Part shown: piece after piece, positions 31,342 through 42,864 of the stretch | Numbering within the stretch: the stretch's first letter is position 1 | How the letters are laid out: every line of letters starts with the position of its first letter | Assembly (NCBI GenBank): GCA_018873225.1 | Contig: JAEILZ010000001.1 | Location: 558,001 to 622,000 of the forward strand | DNA: 64,000 nt | Direction of reading: 5' to 3' | Origin: [Phialemoniopsis] sp. UDSM-2020 | Lineage: Eukaryota; Ascomycota; Sordariomycetes; Thyridiales; Thyridiaceae | The notes under the pieces: generated by a model | Told to the model about the DNA's origin: nothing | The model's input: only the letters and a program-made list of their open reading frames with translations | Databases searched by the model: none | Made by a program: the position numbers and the translations under genes

Positions 31342-32955
31342 AGTCGCTGTCGTCACTTAGAAATCTAATCAACACTGAAGCTTGAACCCGGGATTTCTCA
31401 CAGTCCACTGCGGGCCACACTTCGATTATATACTCACTTTCGGAAACCTCGGTCCAGCGTTTGACTAGACAATGGCAAGACGGATATATCATCGAGATCA
31501 TGCTATTCCCCCTCTACATCTCAAATGAGCCCCCCCTCGCTAAGCTCAGGTACCCGCGTCGTCATTGCTATGGATCTCGAAAATTTCCATATTGAAGGCA
31601 TGCTTGTCTAGCCGGGATATGGGGGCACGGCAGTTGGTGTGACATGCGTCCGGCCTGGGTGTTGGGACCTGTCAGGGGCAGCAGGATGCGGGGATCCAAT
31701 ATGGAGATATTGCTTAGGGTCAAGTTGCCGGATGGGTGATCTTGGCGGTTGCATTGGGATCTTGGTTCGCTACGGGTAAAAGTGGTCGTTTACCCTGAAG
31801 CGAACCTCTTTGGGCCTGGGATTTCTGGAACATGCGGGGAAGGCCATTCAGGAACAATATCAATATTTCCAGGCAATCTGATTCTTTCACGTATATGCCT
31901 ATTGGTGAGTATGTTGAAGTCAGAATCTGGAACGATGGTTAGGGAGAAGGGAGGAGGGTGATAGAAGAGTCTACCATGGCATTCTATGTTGGCTCAGTGA
32001 AGCCTTGTTCGACATGAATTTGCCATATACTGTAATGCTATGAAGATCTATCGTGCTGGAGCATGATCGATTTGCATTGAAAGCCACCGGTCAAAGTTGC
32101 AGTTAACTAAGACTTTGCTCCTAGACTCGTAACACTGATAGAATTCGCAACCATATATTGGCTAGCCACAACTCGCCGTGTAAGAGGCTCAGCCGTAGAC
32201 TCGAAGACGATATGGGATCCCAGGTCAAGAAAGTCAAAACATAAGATCAAATGAGTGGTAGAGTGTATCATAAGGAGCTATTGTTCGAAAACTTATTTTA
32301 TACAGCATCATCTTACACTTTGAAATCAAATCTCTGGAAAGTTATTTTTATCCAACGTTATTTCAATAACGGTTGGCTTTGGTGTACCATGAATCGTCTC
32401 GAAGCTGTCTTTCATTTCCGACAAAGAGACCGATGCAAGTGTGAAAAAGAACCGATGCATTCATTATCGTAGCTGAAAGCTCTTGTTTAAATTCGCCTTC
32501 GCCATTTGAAGTTGTTGAAAAAGCCACACTGTGGATGCTCAAGTTCACCGTCTCGGGGATGAGACCGGAGGTGTTAGTTCCGTCAGGCTTTTGTCAGCGG
32601 GAATGGGGGCACCCCATTCCACTCCGGGAGGGCGCTAACAGCGCTTCTAGGCGTCTGGGCCTTCTTCCACGGGGCAAATTCGGCATGTTCTGTGAGGGAA
32701 TAATGGAATGAGTCAGAAGATTTCCAATTCAGTGGACAGCTTTCACTAAATTGAACGCTGGGACATGCTGCTGCAGAATTTCTAGGAGCGAGCGCTTTAG
32801 TCCTTGCAATTGAATTGATTTGCTTAATCTGAACCTTTTCCCCTAATCAACTTCCAGTCAGCCTCAGCACATTTTGCAGCCCCGCGCACCGCCGCCGTCG
32901 CCGTCCAGCAGCCCGTTCAACCACGCCACCCCAGGCCAGAGCCAGAGATTCAACC
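31342..32955. other. Divergent intergenic stretch, 1.6 kb
   Basis: No supported gene. A minus-strand TATA-like element sits near the left end. The middle is AT-rich with short frames only. Confidence 0.45.
31425..31432 (-). promoter_or_regulatory. TATA-like element before the Kex2-site gene
   Basis: The minus strand reads AGTATATAATCG about 85 bases before the ATG at 31341. Confidence 0.45.
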
Positions 32956-33804
32956 ATGGCGACCACCAACAACGACCACGTCCTCACCTTCACGTGCCCG
33001 GACAAGCCGGGCATCGTGCACGCGGTGACGGGGCTGCTGGCGGCCAACAACCTCAACATCCTGGACCTGCAGCAGTTCTCGGATCCCACGTCGCAAAAAT
33101 TCTTCATGCGGGTCCATTTCGGCCCCACCGAGAGCACCGAGCACCTGCGGGCCGCCCTCGACGCCCTCGACCTCAGCATGGACTACGAGCTCCGGCCCGT
33201 CGCCCGCAAGACCCGCGTGCTCATCATGGTCTCCAAGATCGGCCACTGCCTCAACGACCTGCTCTTCCGCGCAAAGTCGGGCCAGCTGCCCATCGACATC
33301 CCCCTCGTCGTGTCCAACCACCCGGACTTCAAGTCCATGGTCGAGGGCCACGGCATCGAGTTCCGCCACCTGCCCGTCACCAAGGACACCAAGGCCGACC
33401 AGGAGCGCCAGGTGCTGGACTTGGTCAAGGAGCACAACGTCGAGCTCATCGTGCTTGCGCGCTACATGCAGGTGCTGTCGCCGATGCTGTGCGAGGCCAT
33501 GTCCGGCCGCATCATCAACATCCACCACAGCTTCCTGCCCTCCTTCAAGGGTGCCAAGCCTTACCACCAGGCCTACGATCGTGGTGTTAAGATCATTGGC
33601 GCTACTGCTCACTTTGTTACGGCCGACCTGGACGAGGGCCCCATCATTGAGCAGCGCATCGCGCGCGTGGACCACCGGTCGAGCCCCAAGCAGCTTACTG
33701 AGGAGGGCTCCAATGTCGAGAGCCAGGTCCTGGCCGCCGCGGTCAAGTGGTATGCCGAGAGGCGGCTGTTTATCAACAAGGCCAAGACTGTTGTCTTTAG
33801 CTAG
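32956..33804 (+). CDS. purU: Formyltetrahydrofolate deformylase
   Basis: Intronless, 282 residues, the usual length of PurU. An N-terminal ACT domain (about 7-85: FTCPDKPGIVHAVTGLLAAN) precedes the formyltransferase-fold domain starting at KTRVLIMVSKIGHCLNDLL. Catalytic landmarks are NIHHSFLPSFKGA with its His and, further on, GATAHFVTADLDEGPII with the Asp. It hydrolyses 10-formyl-THF to formate and THF, balancing one-carbon pools. The ATG has a good context (AACCATGGC). It has no mitochondrial presequence, so it is probably cytosolic. Confidence 0.95.
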   Translation: MATTNNDHVLTFTCPDKPGIVHAVTGLLAANNLNILDLQQFSDPTSQKFFMRVHFGPTESTEHLRAALDALDLSMDYELRPVARKTRVLIMVSKIGHCLNDLLFRAKSGQLPIDIPLVVSNHPDFKSMVEGHGIEFRHLPVTKDTKADQERQVLDLVKEHNVELIVLARYMQVLSPMLCEAMSGRIINIHHSFLPSFKGAKPYHQAYDRGVKIIGATAHFVTADLDEGPIIEQRIARVDHRSSPKQLTEEGSNVESQVLAAAVKWYAERRLFINKAKTVVFS

Positions 33805-34336
33805 GCGTAGATATTTTTCTCGTGCGATGATTTTACGGTTAGATGAAAAGCGCGTCTTTACATTGACAGGTACAAAATTCACAAATGTTGAAACAGTAAT
33901 CTCACGGAACCTTAGATGATGACGCTTTCGTGCATGCGATTTTGAGGCTACTAAAGCCAATAGTCATACGTGACTCACATGAAACTTGGCCTCCTTTTCC
34001 ATCCATGTCCAATCCACATGATCATTCGTCTTGTTACTCATCCGGTATGAATCAGAATGAGATGGGAATCAACATTGCCAGCAAGGTTCTAGGCAGCTCG
34101 TCTCACTACCTACCCCGCCATGAATTTGCGACATCGACGCGCAAAACCTTATCGATAAGAGATTAGATAAAAATTATTTAGTGGGAGGCGTTTGCTGCCC
34201 AGAAATTTCGAATCCCCTCCGTCCAGTCGATGACGCACAGATTTCTCTGCAATCAATTCCGAAAAGGCTCTTGTTTTGTTGTACGCGGTGCATGGAGTCA
34301 AGTCTCTCTCAACAACACTCTGAAAGCAAGCGCACC
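33805..34336. other. Intergenic
   Basis: Promoter region of RIO1; nothing else seen. Open frame continues upstream of the chosen RIO1 start but lacks family similarity. Confidence 0.5.
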
Positions 34337-36084
34337 ATGTCGCAACAGCAAGAGGACGGCGCGCCCGTCGCGGCGCCTCACGAGCCGCCCTACACCTTCA
34401 CACCCAACCAGGGCTACGGCCCCTCAGAGACCTCCCCCGCCGATTTCGCCAACACGAATAGGCAAAAGGGCCAACTCGCGCTCGACGCAGACGACGATGA
34501 CGACCTCGACGACATCTTTGCCGACGAGGACGACGAGACGGAGGACTGGGACCCCACCTCGACCGACCTGACCAAGAACTACAACCGCCAGCGCCAGCTG
34601 CAAGATGGCTCGTCGTCGCAGGCGGTGCCCCGCAACAACGCCCAGAAGCCCAAGGCCAATACGTTTGCCAGTATCGACGACCAGGTCTCGGCGCTTTCCA
34701 AGCACGCCGCCAAGATCAGGCTCGACGATGTGAAGCAGAGTCAAGACAAAGATAAAGATAAGGCGGACCGGGCGACGAGCGAGTTGGTTCTCGACCAGAG
34801 GACGCGCATGATTCTGCTGCAGATGATCAACAACAACGTCGTCAGCGAGATACACGGCGCGATCAGCACGGGCAAGGAGGCGAACGTCTACGGCGCTGTG
34901 GCGTATTCCGACGCGGGAGAGGCGGTGCAGCGCGCAGTCAAGATCTACAAGACGGCGATCCTGGTGTTCAAGGACCGCGAGCGTTACATGACGGGCGAGC
35001 ACCGCTTCAAGTCGGGAGCAGAGAAGGGCAACAACCGCAAGATGGTCAAGATGTGGGCCGAGAAGGAGTTCAGGAATCTGCACAGGCTGCGGACGGCGGG
35101 TATTCCCTGCCCGGAGCCGATCAAGCTTAAGCTGCACGTCATGGTGATGAGCTTCCTCGGAGATAGGAAGGGCTGGGCGTACCCTAGGTTGCGCGACGCC
35201 AATATTGTAGGCGACGATGTCGAGGAGCAGTGGAGGAGTCTGTTCATCCAGCTCGTGGCCCTGATGCGGCGGATGTACCAGGTGTGCAAGCTTGTGCACG
35301 CCGATTTGAGCGAGTACAACATTCTTTACCACGACGGCACATTGTACATCATCGATGTGTCGCAGAGTGTTGAGCATGACCACCCTCGGTCACTCGAGTT
35401 CCTGAGGATGGATATCAAGAATGTTGGAGACTACTTCAGGAGGAAAGGTGTCGATACGCTGGCTGACCGTACGATCTTCGACTTCATCACCGCACCCCAG
35501 GGCCCTGTTGAGATGGCCGAGATGCAACAGGCTATTGAACAGCTTTACGTCTCGAGGCCTGAGGACGCTACAACGGAGGAAGGAAAGGCCGAGCTGGAGA
35601 TCGACAACGAGGTCTTCCGGAATCAGTACATTCCCCAGACGCTGGACCAGGTCTACGACATCGAGAAGGACGTGCAGCGGGTCAAGCAGGGCGAGGGCCA
35701 GGATCTTGTCTATCGCAACCTGCTGGCTGACCAAGTGGTCCTGCCAAAGAAGGAGACTGCCGAGGGAGAGGAAGACGGCAGCTCGGATGCTGAGTCTGGC
35801 AGTGGTGCTGCACTTGACAGCGACGAGGACAGCGACGACAGCGGAGACGAGAGCAGGTTCGACAAGGGCAGACCGAGGGGACGAAAGCATGAGGATAAGG
35901 ACGAGAAGAAGGTACGTCTCGCCCAGTCTCACTAGACGCAGCATATGTCAGAGCACTTGCTAACACAAATATGCAGCAACATAAACAGGCGGTGAAGGAG
36001 GCAAAGCGAGAGAAGAGGAAGGACAAGATACCGAAGCACCTCAAGAAGAAGCTGGTATCGGCAACGTCAAGGAAGAAGAAATAG
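34337..36084 (+). CDS. RIO1: RIO1 atypical protein kinase
   Basis: Two exons (34337-35911 and 35977-36084; 65-bp intron GTACGT...ATGCAG with GCTAAC branch site, phase 0) give 560 residues. The N-terminus is acidic (LDADDDDDLDDIFADEDDE). The RIO domain holds EIHGAISTGKEANVYGA (nucleotide loop), the catalytic LVHADLSEYNIL with Asp323, and the metal-binding IIDVSQSVEHDHP. The second exon supplies a Lys/Arg-rich tail ending in SRKKK, typical of RIO1 and probably rRNA-binding. RIO1 acts in late cytoplasmic 40S ribosome maturation. A longer start at 34292 is open, but the ATG at 34337 has the better context (ACCATGTCG). Confidence 0.94.
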
Positions 36085-36663
36085 ATAAACAAGACAAATT
36101 CTCGGATCGTCTAGGTGTAGATGACCGAGAAAGCAAAGCAAAGCGATCGGATGATGATGCTAAGCGGACGCCCATGATGTCAAGCCAGCTTGTGTTTCAG
36201 CGCCTTGTATGCTGTAGCCTCTGGCGAGCCATCTGTTGCGGCGTTTCTGATCTTTGGCTGCCGTAGAGTAGCTACTTTGATGAACAAAGAGAGCACTGAC
36301 GATCGCTACGTAATGGTCTCCTTGAAATGCATCCCTTAACAGTGTTAAGAGATGGCTGATGCTCTGAATGTGTCTTGGGGTCTAGCATTGAGAACCCACG
36401 GATGCAAAGGCAAGCACCATTGACAGCACCTGCTCATTGGCTCGCCCTGCTGTAACAACCCCACATGTGCCAAAAGCTCCAATGCGACCCGCCAAAATTT
36501 CGTCCTGGTAAAAGTCTCCAACTTGCGCAGGAACCAAAACATTCTCCAAGTTTGATTGTACAGGAATGAGACTCCTGCACCGAAGCTGGGCGTTGCAACT
36601 GATCAACATCGTCCCGTCTCCAGCCTCCAGACTGATACCACTGTGCCCGCAATCGACGGCACA
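36085..36663. other. Intergenic
   Basis: Spacer between RIO1 and PUS1, no gene supported; right part is the PUS1 promoter. Confidence 0.5.
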
Positions 36664-38659
36664 ATGGCTGACCACGACAAGGCGGCATCTGGGGGGCCGA
36701 ACCGTGACAACAGACAGAACGGCCGAGGAGGCGGTGGTCGAAAAGACAAGCGGAAGAACCTGTCAAGAGCAGAGTACGTACCTGCCTAGCTGATGCCACC
36801 TCCATCTACGCGGCATTCCCTGCGATTCTTTTGTAAAAAGCTCCCATGCCAATGGCCAACTGACTTCCAGCCCACAACGATAGGCGCAAGGCCAACTTCC
36901 AAGCGAGAGAAAAGACCGACGATGGCTGGAACAAGACGAAGCGGCGGCGCCTAGACAACGACGGCGAGCCCGCCGCACCCTCCTACATGAACGTCCCCTT
37001 CTCCGCCGAGGAGATCGCCGCCGAGGAGCGCAAGCCCAAGAAGAAGGTCGCTGTGATGGTCGGCTACGCGGGCACAGGCTACAAGGGCATGCAGATCAAC
37101 CACAACGACAAGACGATCGAGGGCGATCTGTTCGCCGCCTTTGTCGCCGCGGGCGCCATCTCCAAGGCCAACGCCAACGACCCGAAAAAGTCGAGCCTCG
37201 TGCGCTGCGCGCGCACCGACAAGGGTGTCCACGCCGCGGGCAACGTCGTCTCGCTCAAGCTCATCGTCGAGGACCCCGACGTCGTGCGCAAGATCAACGA
37301 CAACCTGCCCGAGCAGATCCGCGTGTGGGGCATCCTGCCTGCGGCCAAGTCGTTCAGCTGCTACCAGGCGTGCGACTCGCGCTGGTACGAGTACCTGCTG
37401 CCGACGTACTCGCTGCTGCCGCCGCACCCGAGCAGCTTTCTGGGGAAGAAGATGCTCGAGTCGGCGCGGGAGAAGGGCGTGTACGATGAGACGATGGAGC
37501 GCCTGGGCGAGGTGAAAGACTACTGGAGAGAGGTAGACGAGAAGGAAATTGCGCCCATCCTGGAACGCCTGGACCCGAATGTCAGGAGCGAGGTGCTGAG
37601 CAAGATGCACTCGTCGGCCGAGTTTTACGAGAAGGGCTTCAGGAGGCTGGATGATATCGAGAACAACAGGACGAGACCTGACAAGGCGGAGGCAAAGACG
37701 GAGGCCGAGCCATCGACCTCCACTGCGGCGCCTGAGACAACAGCAGAGCAGCCAGCAGCCGCAGAGACCACCTCGGCGGAGGAAAGCAAACCAGTGGAGA
37801 AGAGCGAACAAGTCGCGCCAGAAGACGCGGGCGCCAAAAAGGAGAAGGAATTCACCCCGGTCGAGCAGGCCCTCCGCGACATCAAGGCCGCCTACGTCGC
37901 CGCCAAGCGCCGTTACCGCATCACGCCCGCCCGCCGCGAGCAGCTGCAGGCCGCGCTGCGCGAGTATGTCGGCACGCGCAACTTCCACAACTACACCATC
38001 GAAAAGTCGTTCAACGACGCCTCGGCCAAGCGGCACATCAAGTCGTTCGAGGTCAACCCGGTGCCGATCCAGATCCGCGACACCGAGTGGTTATCTCTAA
38101 AAGTGCACGGGCAGAGCTTCATGATGCACCAGATCCGCAAGATGGTCGCCATGGCCGTGCTCGTCACGCGCTGCGGCGCGCCGCTCGACCGCATCGAGCA
38201 GAGCTATGGGCAGAAGAGGATTAGTATCCCCAAGGCGCCTAGCTTGGGACTGCTGCTGGAGCGGCCCGTGTTTGAGAATTATAACCAGCGCGCGACGAGT
38301 AACCTCGGCAAGGAGGCGCTCGACTTTGCCAAGTACGACAAGGAGATTGACGAGTTCAAGCACCGGCAGATCTACTCGCGCATGTGGGACGTCGAGGAGA
38401 AGGAGAATGTGTAAGTTGAGAGCTTTTATGTGTTCACTTTAATATGCGACAGAGGACTGACGGCTTTTCTTTTTGTCCCTACAGATTCCACTCTTACTTT
38501 CACCAGCTCGACAACTTCAACACGCCGTACTTCCTATGGGTCACGGCGGGCGGCTTTGACGATGCGGCGGAGCGGGTCGACAGGGGAGGCAAGCCGGTAG
38601 AGGAGATGGCGGATGTCCCTGGAGACGAGGGCGGTGAGGTGGATGAGACTGGGTCTTAA
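36664..38659 (+). CDS. PUS1: tRNA pseudouridine synthase PUS1
   Basis: Three exons (36664-36773, 36884-38410, 38485-38659; introns 110 and 74 bp, both phase 2) give 603 residues. The first exon encodes a Gly/Lys/Arg-rich start; the splice to GCGCAAG restores RAERKAN. The TruA-type core contains KVAVMVGYAGTGYKGMQ, the catalytic RCARTDKGVHAAGNVVS with Asp149, and RNFHNYTIEKSF, plus FMMHQIRKMVAMAVLVTRCG. An insertion of about 70 acidic/Ala residues lies between ~330 and 410, common in fungal orthologues. The third exon adds the FHSYFHQLDNFNTPYFLWV ending. It modifies uridines in tRNAs and some mRNAs and snRNAs in the nucleus. Confidence 0.94.
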
Positions 38660-39071
38660 AAGTGTTTTCTTCATTGCATCAACAGGCGTTCCCAAACAGA
38701 GCTTCCGTGTACAGCTCTTCCCTTAAGGGTTATAGCTAAGGAGAAGTCCGCTTCAAACAAGCATCTTAGACTTCGTCCTCTTGTCGTTCCTCCGTGCCGT
38801 GAGCCGCGGGATTTCCTGTAGCCTCATCTATGGCCTCCTGGTGTTCCTTGACCCAGGCCTCGGCGTCTCTTTCCATGTCCTCCCACTCCTGTGAGCCCAG
38901 GCTGCTGCTCGACTTCTCTTGAATCGCCAAGGGTACTTCGATGCTCTGGCCATCCTGGCCAAACATGACCACATCTACTGCCTCAGGCATCGCCGGTAGT
39001 TCCAGCTCCTGCCCCTCGTCATTGACCCCACCATCGTGCCTGCCACTGCTGCCACCACCAGCAGACCCCTT
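38660..39071. other. Convergent spacer carrying an open frame in register with MED22
   Basis: Between the PUS1 stop and the MED22 stop. On the minus strand the MED22 frame stays open for about 100 codons after its TAG, to 38766 (see Findings). Otherwise no gene. Confidence 0.4.
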
Positions 39072-39686
39072 CTAGTTCCCTGCCGCCGGCGTCTGCATCT
39101 GTGCCTGCTGCGCTTGCTGCTGCTGGGGGGCTATCCCACTGTCGAATCTGGGCGGCTCCAACGGCGCCGTCACGTACGTCCCCGCCGCCCCTTCGTCGGC
39201 GCCGACGAGCTCGGCGCGCGACTCCTCGCGCAGGTCGTCGAGCAGCGCCGCGACGCGGGCGGCCGACGCGTCGATGCGCTCCGAGGCCTCGCGCTCGCCT
39301 TCCCCGGGCTTGCGCAGCGGGCCGACGACCCAGAGCTCGCGGAGCTGGCGGGTCAGGGCGAGGAGGTCTTCTGCTGATTTGATCTACGGGCAAGGGGAGT
39401 CAGATTTCGAGTGTTGGGGTAGATGAAGGGGGGAGTAGCTTACGAGGCCGCGGGTCTCGATGTCCATGTGCATGGCGCTGTAGGCCGAGTGGCCGACCGT
39501 CGAGGAGCGGTTGGACACGCGCTCCGTGGCGACGAGGACGACGTTGCGGAAGCGCTCGAGGACTTCGGCTACGATGCGGCCTTCGCGGTCTGTGATGGGA
39601 GTGGTTAGCTGGGGTTGGATGAGGTATGATGAGTGATCGAGCTTACCCAGAAGGTTAGTCTGGGCCGCTTGCTGACCCCGATCCAT
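39072..39686 (-). CDS. MED22: Mediator subunit 22
   Basis: Three exons (39686-39647, 39589-39444, 39383-39072; introns 57 and 60 bp, phases 1 and 0) give 165 residues. The splices produce MDRGQQAAQTNLLDREGR, then IVAEVLERFRNVVLVAT, and DIETRGLIKSAEDLLALTR, the expected helical pattern of Med22/Srb6. The C-terminal part is acidic, then Gln-rich (QQQQAQQAQMQ). Med22 is a small head-module subunit, pairing with Med11 and acting in the nucleus at RNA polymerase II promoters. The frame does not close functionally at the TAG: coding-like sequence continues in register, which raises doubt about where the protein really ends. Confidence 0.85.
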
Positions 39687-40263
39687 CTTGATGGCCGGTG
39701 CTCGTGTCCAGAGAGAGTATTGATAGTAGCTATGACATCTGAGTGAGATCAACCGAGGAGGGCGGATGTCGATAGAGCTGACGGGTATTGAGCGATTGGC
39801 GTTTGATGATGAATGAGGCTCAATGAAGGTTCCCGCGAGGTGGTCGCTGAAGTCAAAGGAAGCTCGGCGCGAATGGTTTAGCGTGGAGGGGCATTCAGGG
39901 CTGCATGCACTTTGTTTAGTGGGGGGCTTTCAGTGGATAAGATCTCCGACCAGCACTTTGTGAGCCGAAGCACGAATTGAGCACTTTTGCATGGACACGT
40001 AAGTCAGTACCATGAAATTCACATTTTAGAAATAGCACACGAGAGTTTCCTTGCTCGGTCTGTGGCAGGGCTTGTCCTGAATGAGCTTAAATTACTAGGT
40101 AATCACAGACAGACTCCAATTCCGATATTACACGCACACGGTTGTCGTCCTTTCCATAATTTTTTACCACGTCAGACCGAAATAAAATCACACCAATTGA
40201 AGAGAAGGCATGTGAAGGAAAATAGAGAAGAAAGCCCAATTTTGCGGCCAGATCATTCAGCGT
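39687..40263. other. Intergenic
   Basis: Promoter side of MED22 and 3' side of the lipoxygenase; AT-rich right part; nothing else seen. Confidence 0.5.
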
Positions 40264-42206
40264 TCAAATCAAGATTGAAATAGCAGTCACCTCCGGCTGT
40301 AGCACGGGGTATGGAACAGTTCCCGGGGTCTGCTCCTTGGATATCGTGTCAAAGATGAGCTCAAGCCTCTTCAGATGGTCGTAGAACTTTGCTGCGGCCT
40401 GTCTGATAGCCTGGTAATCGAACTTTGGGTTCTCGAGATTTTGCCTGTTCTCGTTGACATTGTACAGCGACTTGGCGTACGTGATCAGCGTGTAGTTGGG
40501 CTCGACTCTGTAGCTCAGCAGCTGCGGCAGTTGAGCGGCCAGCAGCCAGTCCTTCCACTTCGGGTTCTCAGTCCCGATGGGAAGCGCTGCGGTCAGATCC
40601 CTCTCCGTGTAGCTCTTCAGCGTCTTGAGATCCACTGGAAGGGGAGTGCAGAGCGCAGGAGGCCGAGCCGGGACGAAGCTGTAGTAATAGTTCTGGAGGT
40701 AGTTGACCGCGGTGTGCTGGGCAGACGCAGTGTGAATGCACATCGTAACTGCGTCAATGAGCTGATCGACAGTCTTGATGGTCGGGAAGGTCGTGATCTG
40801 GCCCTTGGTTTGGACTTCGGTGCACCAGTCCGTGATGATCTTGTCACCCTGAACATCTTTGTCGGACTTGTACTTTGTCGTCAGGACCTGCTTGACAAAG
40901 TCGCGGATCACACCCCAGAGCAGGTAAATCTGGGTGGCGTAAGGATAGTTGCGGTACTTTTGCCCAGTGTGGCCCTCGAGGTCGAAACCTCGCTTCTTGA
41001 GATCGTTGGGGATGTACTTGTCCTGGAAGTTGAAGTTCTTGTACGACCAGTTGACCATGCCGAAGGCACGGCTGGTCTTGGGGTCGATCGACGGGCCAAA
41101 ACCGGCCAGCCTGGCGATGACACCTGGGACCAGAGTGAGGCGTGCGGCTTGGTTCAGAGGAAGAGTCCTGAACCAGTGAGGGCTCAGTATCTCGTACAAG
41201 AGATGATCCTCCGGGACAGTTCGATTGGTGGCCACGATGATGGCCTCCTCGATCATGTGCGTGTCAACCAGGTGAGTTGCAATCTCATGTCTCGCCCAGT
41301 CTGCGGTCTGGACACAGGTCTTGGCGTATCTCCAAGGCCAGTCATTCTTCTCGTCAACCTTGCCTTTGTCATTCGGGTTCAGGCGCTGGTTGAAGAGCGT
41401 AATTGACTTGTCCAGACTGCCGACGTAGTCGATCGTGATGGCCAGCGGGTGGAGTCGTCCGTCGGAATGAAGCTGGAAGATGACGATGGGCGCACACGCA
41501 TAGCGAAGGACGAACTTCTTCATGGGGTCCTTCAGATCCTCCGGGACGAGGTTCTTGAACTGCTCCTGGTTGCTGACTCCAGTTGCCTGGCGAAAGTACG
41601 AGTAGTCCTGGACAAGAAGGTCCTTGTCCTCTGACAGAAGCTTCTGCGTAGCCTGAAGGCCCTGCCTGCCGGCTTCAGCGACATACTCCTTGACCCTGTC
41701 CGGTGGAGCAGCGAAGATAGTTGATGGGTTGACGCCACTGAGGTGCTGCTGCGCAAACCGGGCGTCCGAGTACCAGTCTGGCAGATTGCCAAGACTTGAA
41801 CCGTCCATAATGTCCGTCTTGGGAGCGGGGTGGTCCTTGTTGTACTTCTCGCAATCTGCGAGAGTAGGGCCTTCGTAAGGTGTACCCTTGTGCGCCAAGT
41901 CTTGCGGTATGATGAAGTTGAATGCCTCGGCGATAGCCTTGACATACAACGACTCATTCAGATCAAAGATCTGGCCCACGCCAGGCGCGCCGTCGGCCTT
42001 GTCAGGGGGCACGATCTTGAGGTGTGGAGGATACCCATCTGGGTCGCTCCAATTGTAGATGTCACTCTTCTGAGCGAGATCCCTCTTGGTAGGGATGATG
42101 GGTTGGTTCGTCTTGATTCGGGACCGAAATAAACAAGGTTCATAACGCCCGGCCTCACTTGACCTTGGTTGCTTAATTCGGCCACCTTACCTTCGGGCCG
42201 CTGCAT
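40264..42206 (-). CDS. Fungal lipoxygenase
   Basis: The large exon (42069-40264) is certain; the 5' exon (42206-42159, reading MQRPEGKVAELSNQGQ) and 89-bp intron (GTGAGG...CTCAG, phase 0) are my inference, giving 617 residues. Metal ligands are visible: WARHEIATHLVDTHMIEE (two His), ASAQHTAVNY (third His and Asn), and the C-terminal Ile in ISILI. Early family text (DIYNWSDPDGYPPHL) confirms coding upstream of any in-frame ATG in this exon, so a 5' exon must exist. It dioxygenates polyunsaturated fatty acids to hydroperoxides. Unlike secreted manganese lipoxygenases it shows no signal peptide and ends in Ile rather than Val, suggesting an intracellular iron enzyme. Confidence 0.88.
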
Positions 42207-42864
42207 CCAGTCTGGACCCCAGACGCTAAGGCGGCACCGCACCACTTAGAGTTCCAACGGATTGTGCCGTTCTGGGGACCTGAACAGCTTGAGGTCTGCG
42301 GCTGATAATCGAAATTTTACGCGAACCCTCGAATTCAAGCAATACAGTGAATAAACAGGAATTTCAGAAAGTCTAAACCAGAAAATTGAATCCGAGTGTC
42401 GAGTTTAAAAAGCTACTAGGAAAATATCACGAGCGGCGTTGCAGGTCTAGATCTTCCTGTTTCAAACTTGATCTTCTTTAAGGATTACGCAACAGTGATT
42501 TTCGTATTATGAAGACGTGCAAGTAAGACAACAGCATGTGATATGGCGTACGTTGCTTCCCGTTTAAACTGTCTGTAAAGGCTATGGGATTTATGTTATG
42601 TGTGCGTCTTTCGGTAGTTCATACTTTTCATCTGGATGAACAGCGGCGCTCTCGCCCCTCGAAGACTTCCTCCTGGATTTGTGACGCGAGGGCGAAGCCT
42701 TGTTAAGAGATAAATCAGTGAGTGTTTTATCAACTTCGAATTTGCATTGAAAAAACAGTCTCGCGTCCCTTCTCCCTACTCCAGGTCTTCCCAAGCAACC
42801 ATCTCGTGCTCTCCTGGGTCAAAAGCACTTTGCATTCTATGCCCTTACACACATCCAACGCATC
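42207..42864. other. Divergent promoter region
   Basis: Between lipoxygenase and catalase-like gene starts; AT-rich centre, no supported gene. The CT-rich run before 42865 fits a leader. Confidence 0.5.

Noticed and set aside
32950..33960. 336-codon minus-strand frame over the deformylase
   Set aside because: Antisense to a clearly identified PurU gene.
36951..38036. 361-codon minus-strand frame over PUS1
   Set aside because: Antisense shadow of the GC-rich PUS1 exon 2.
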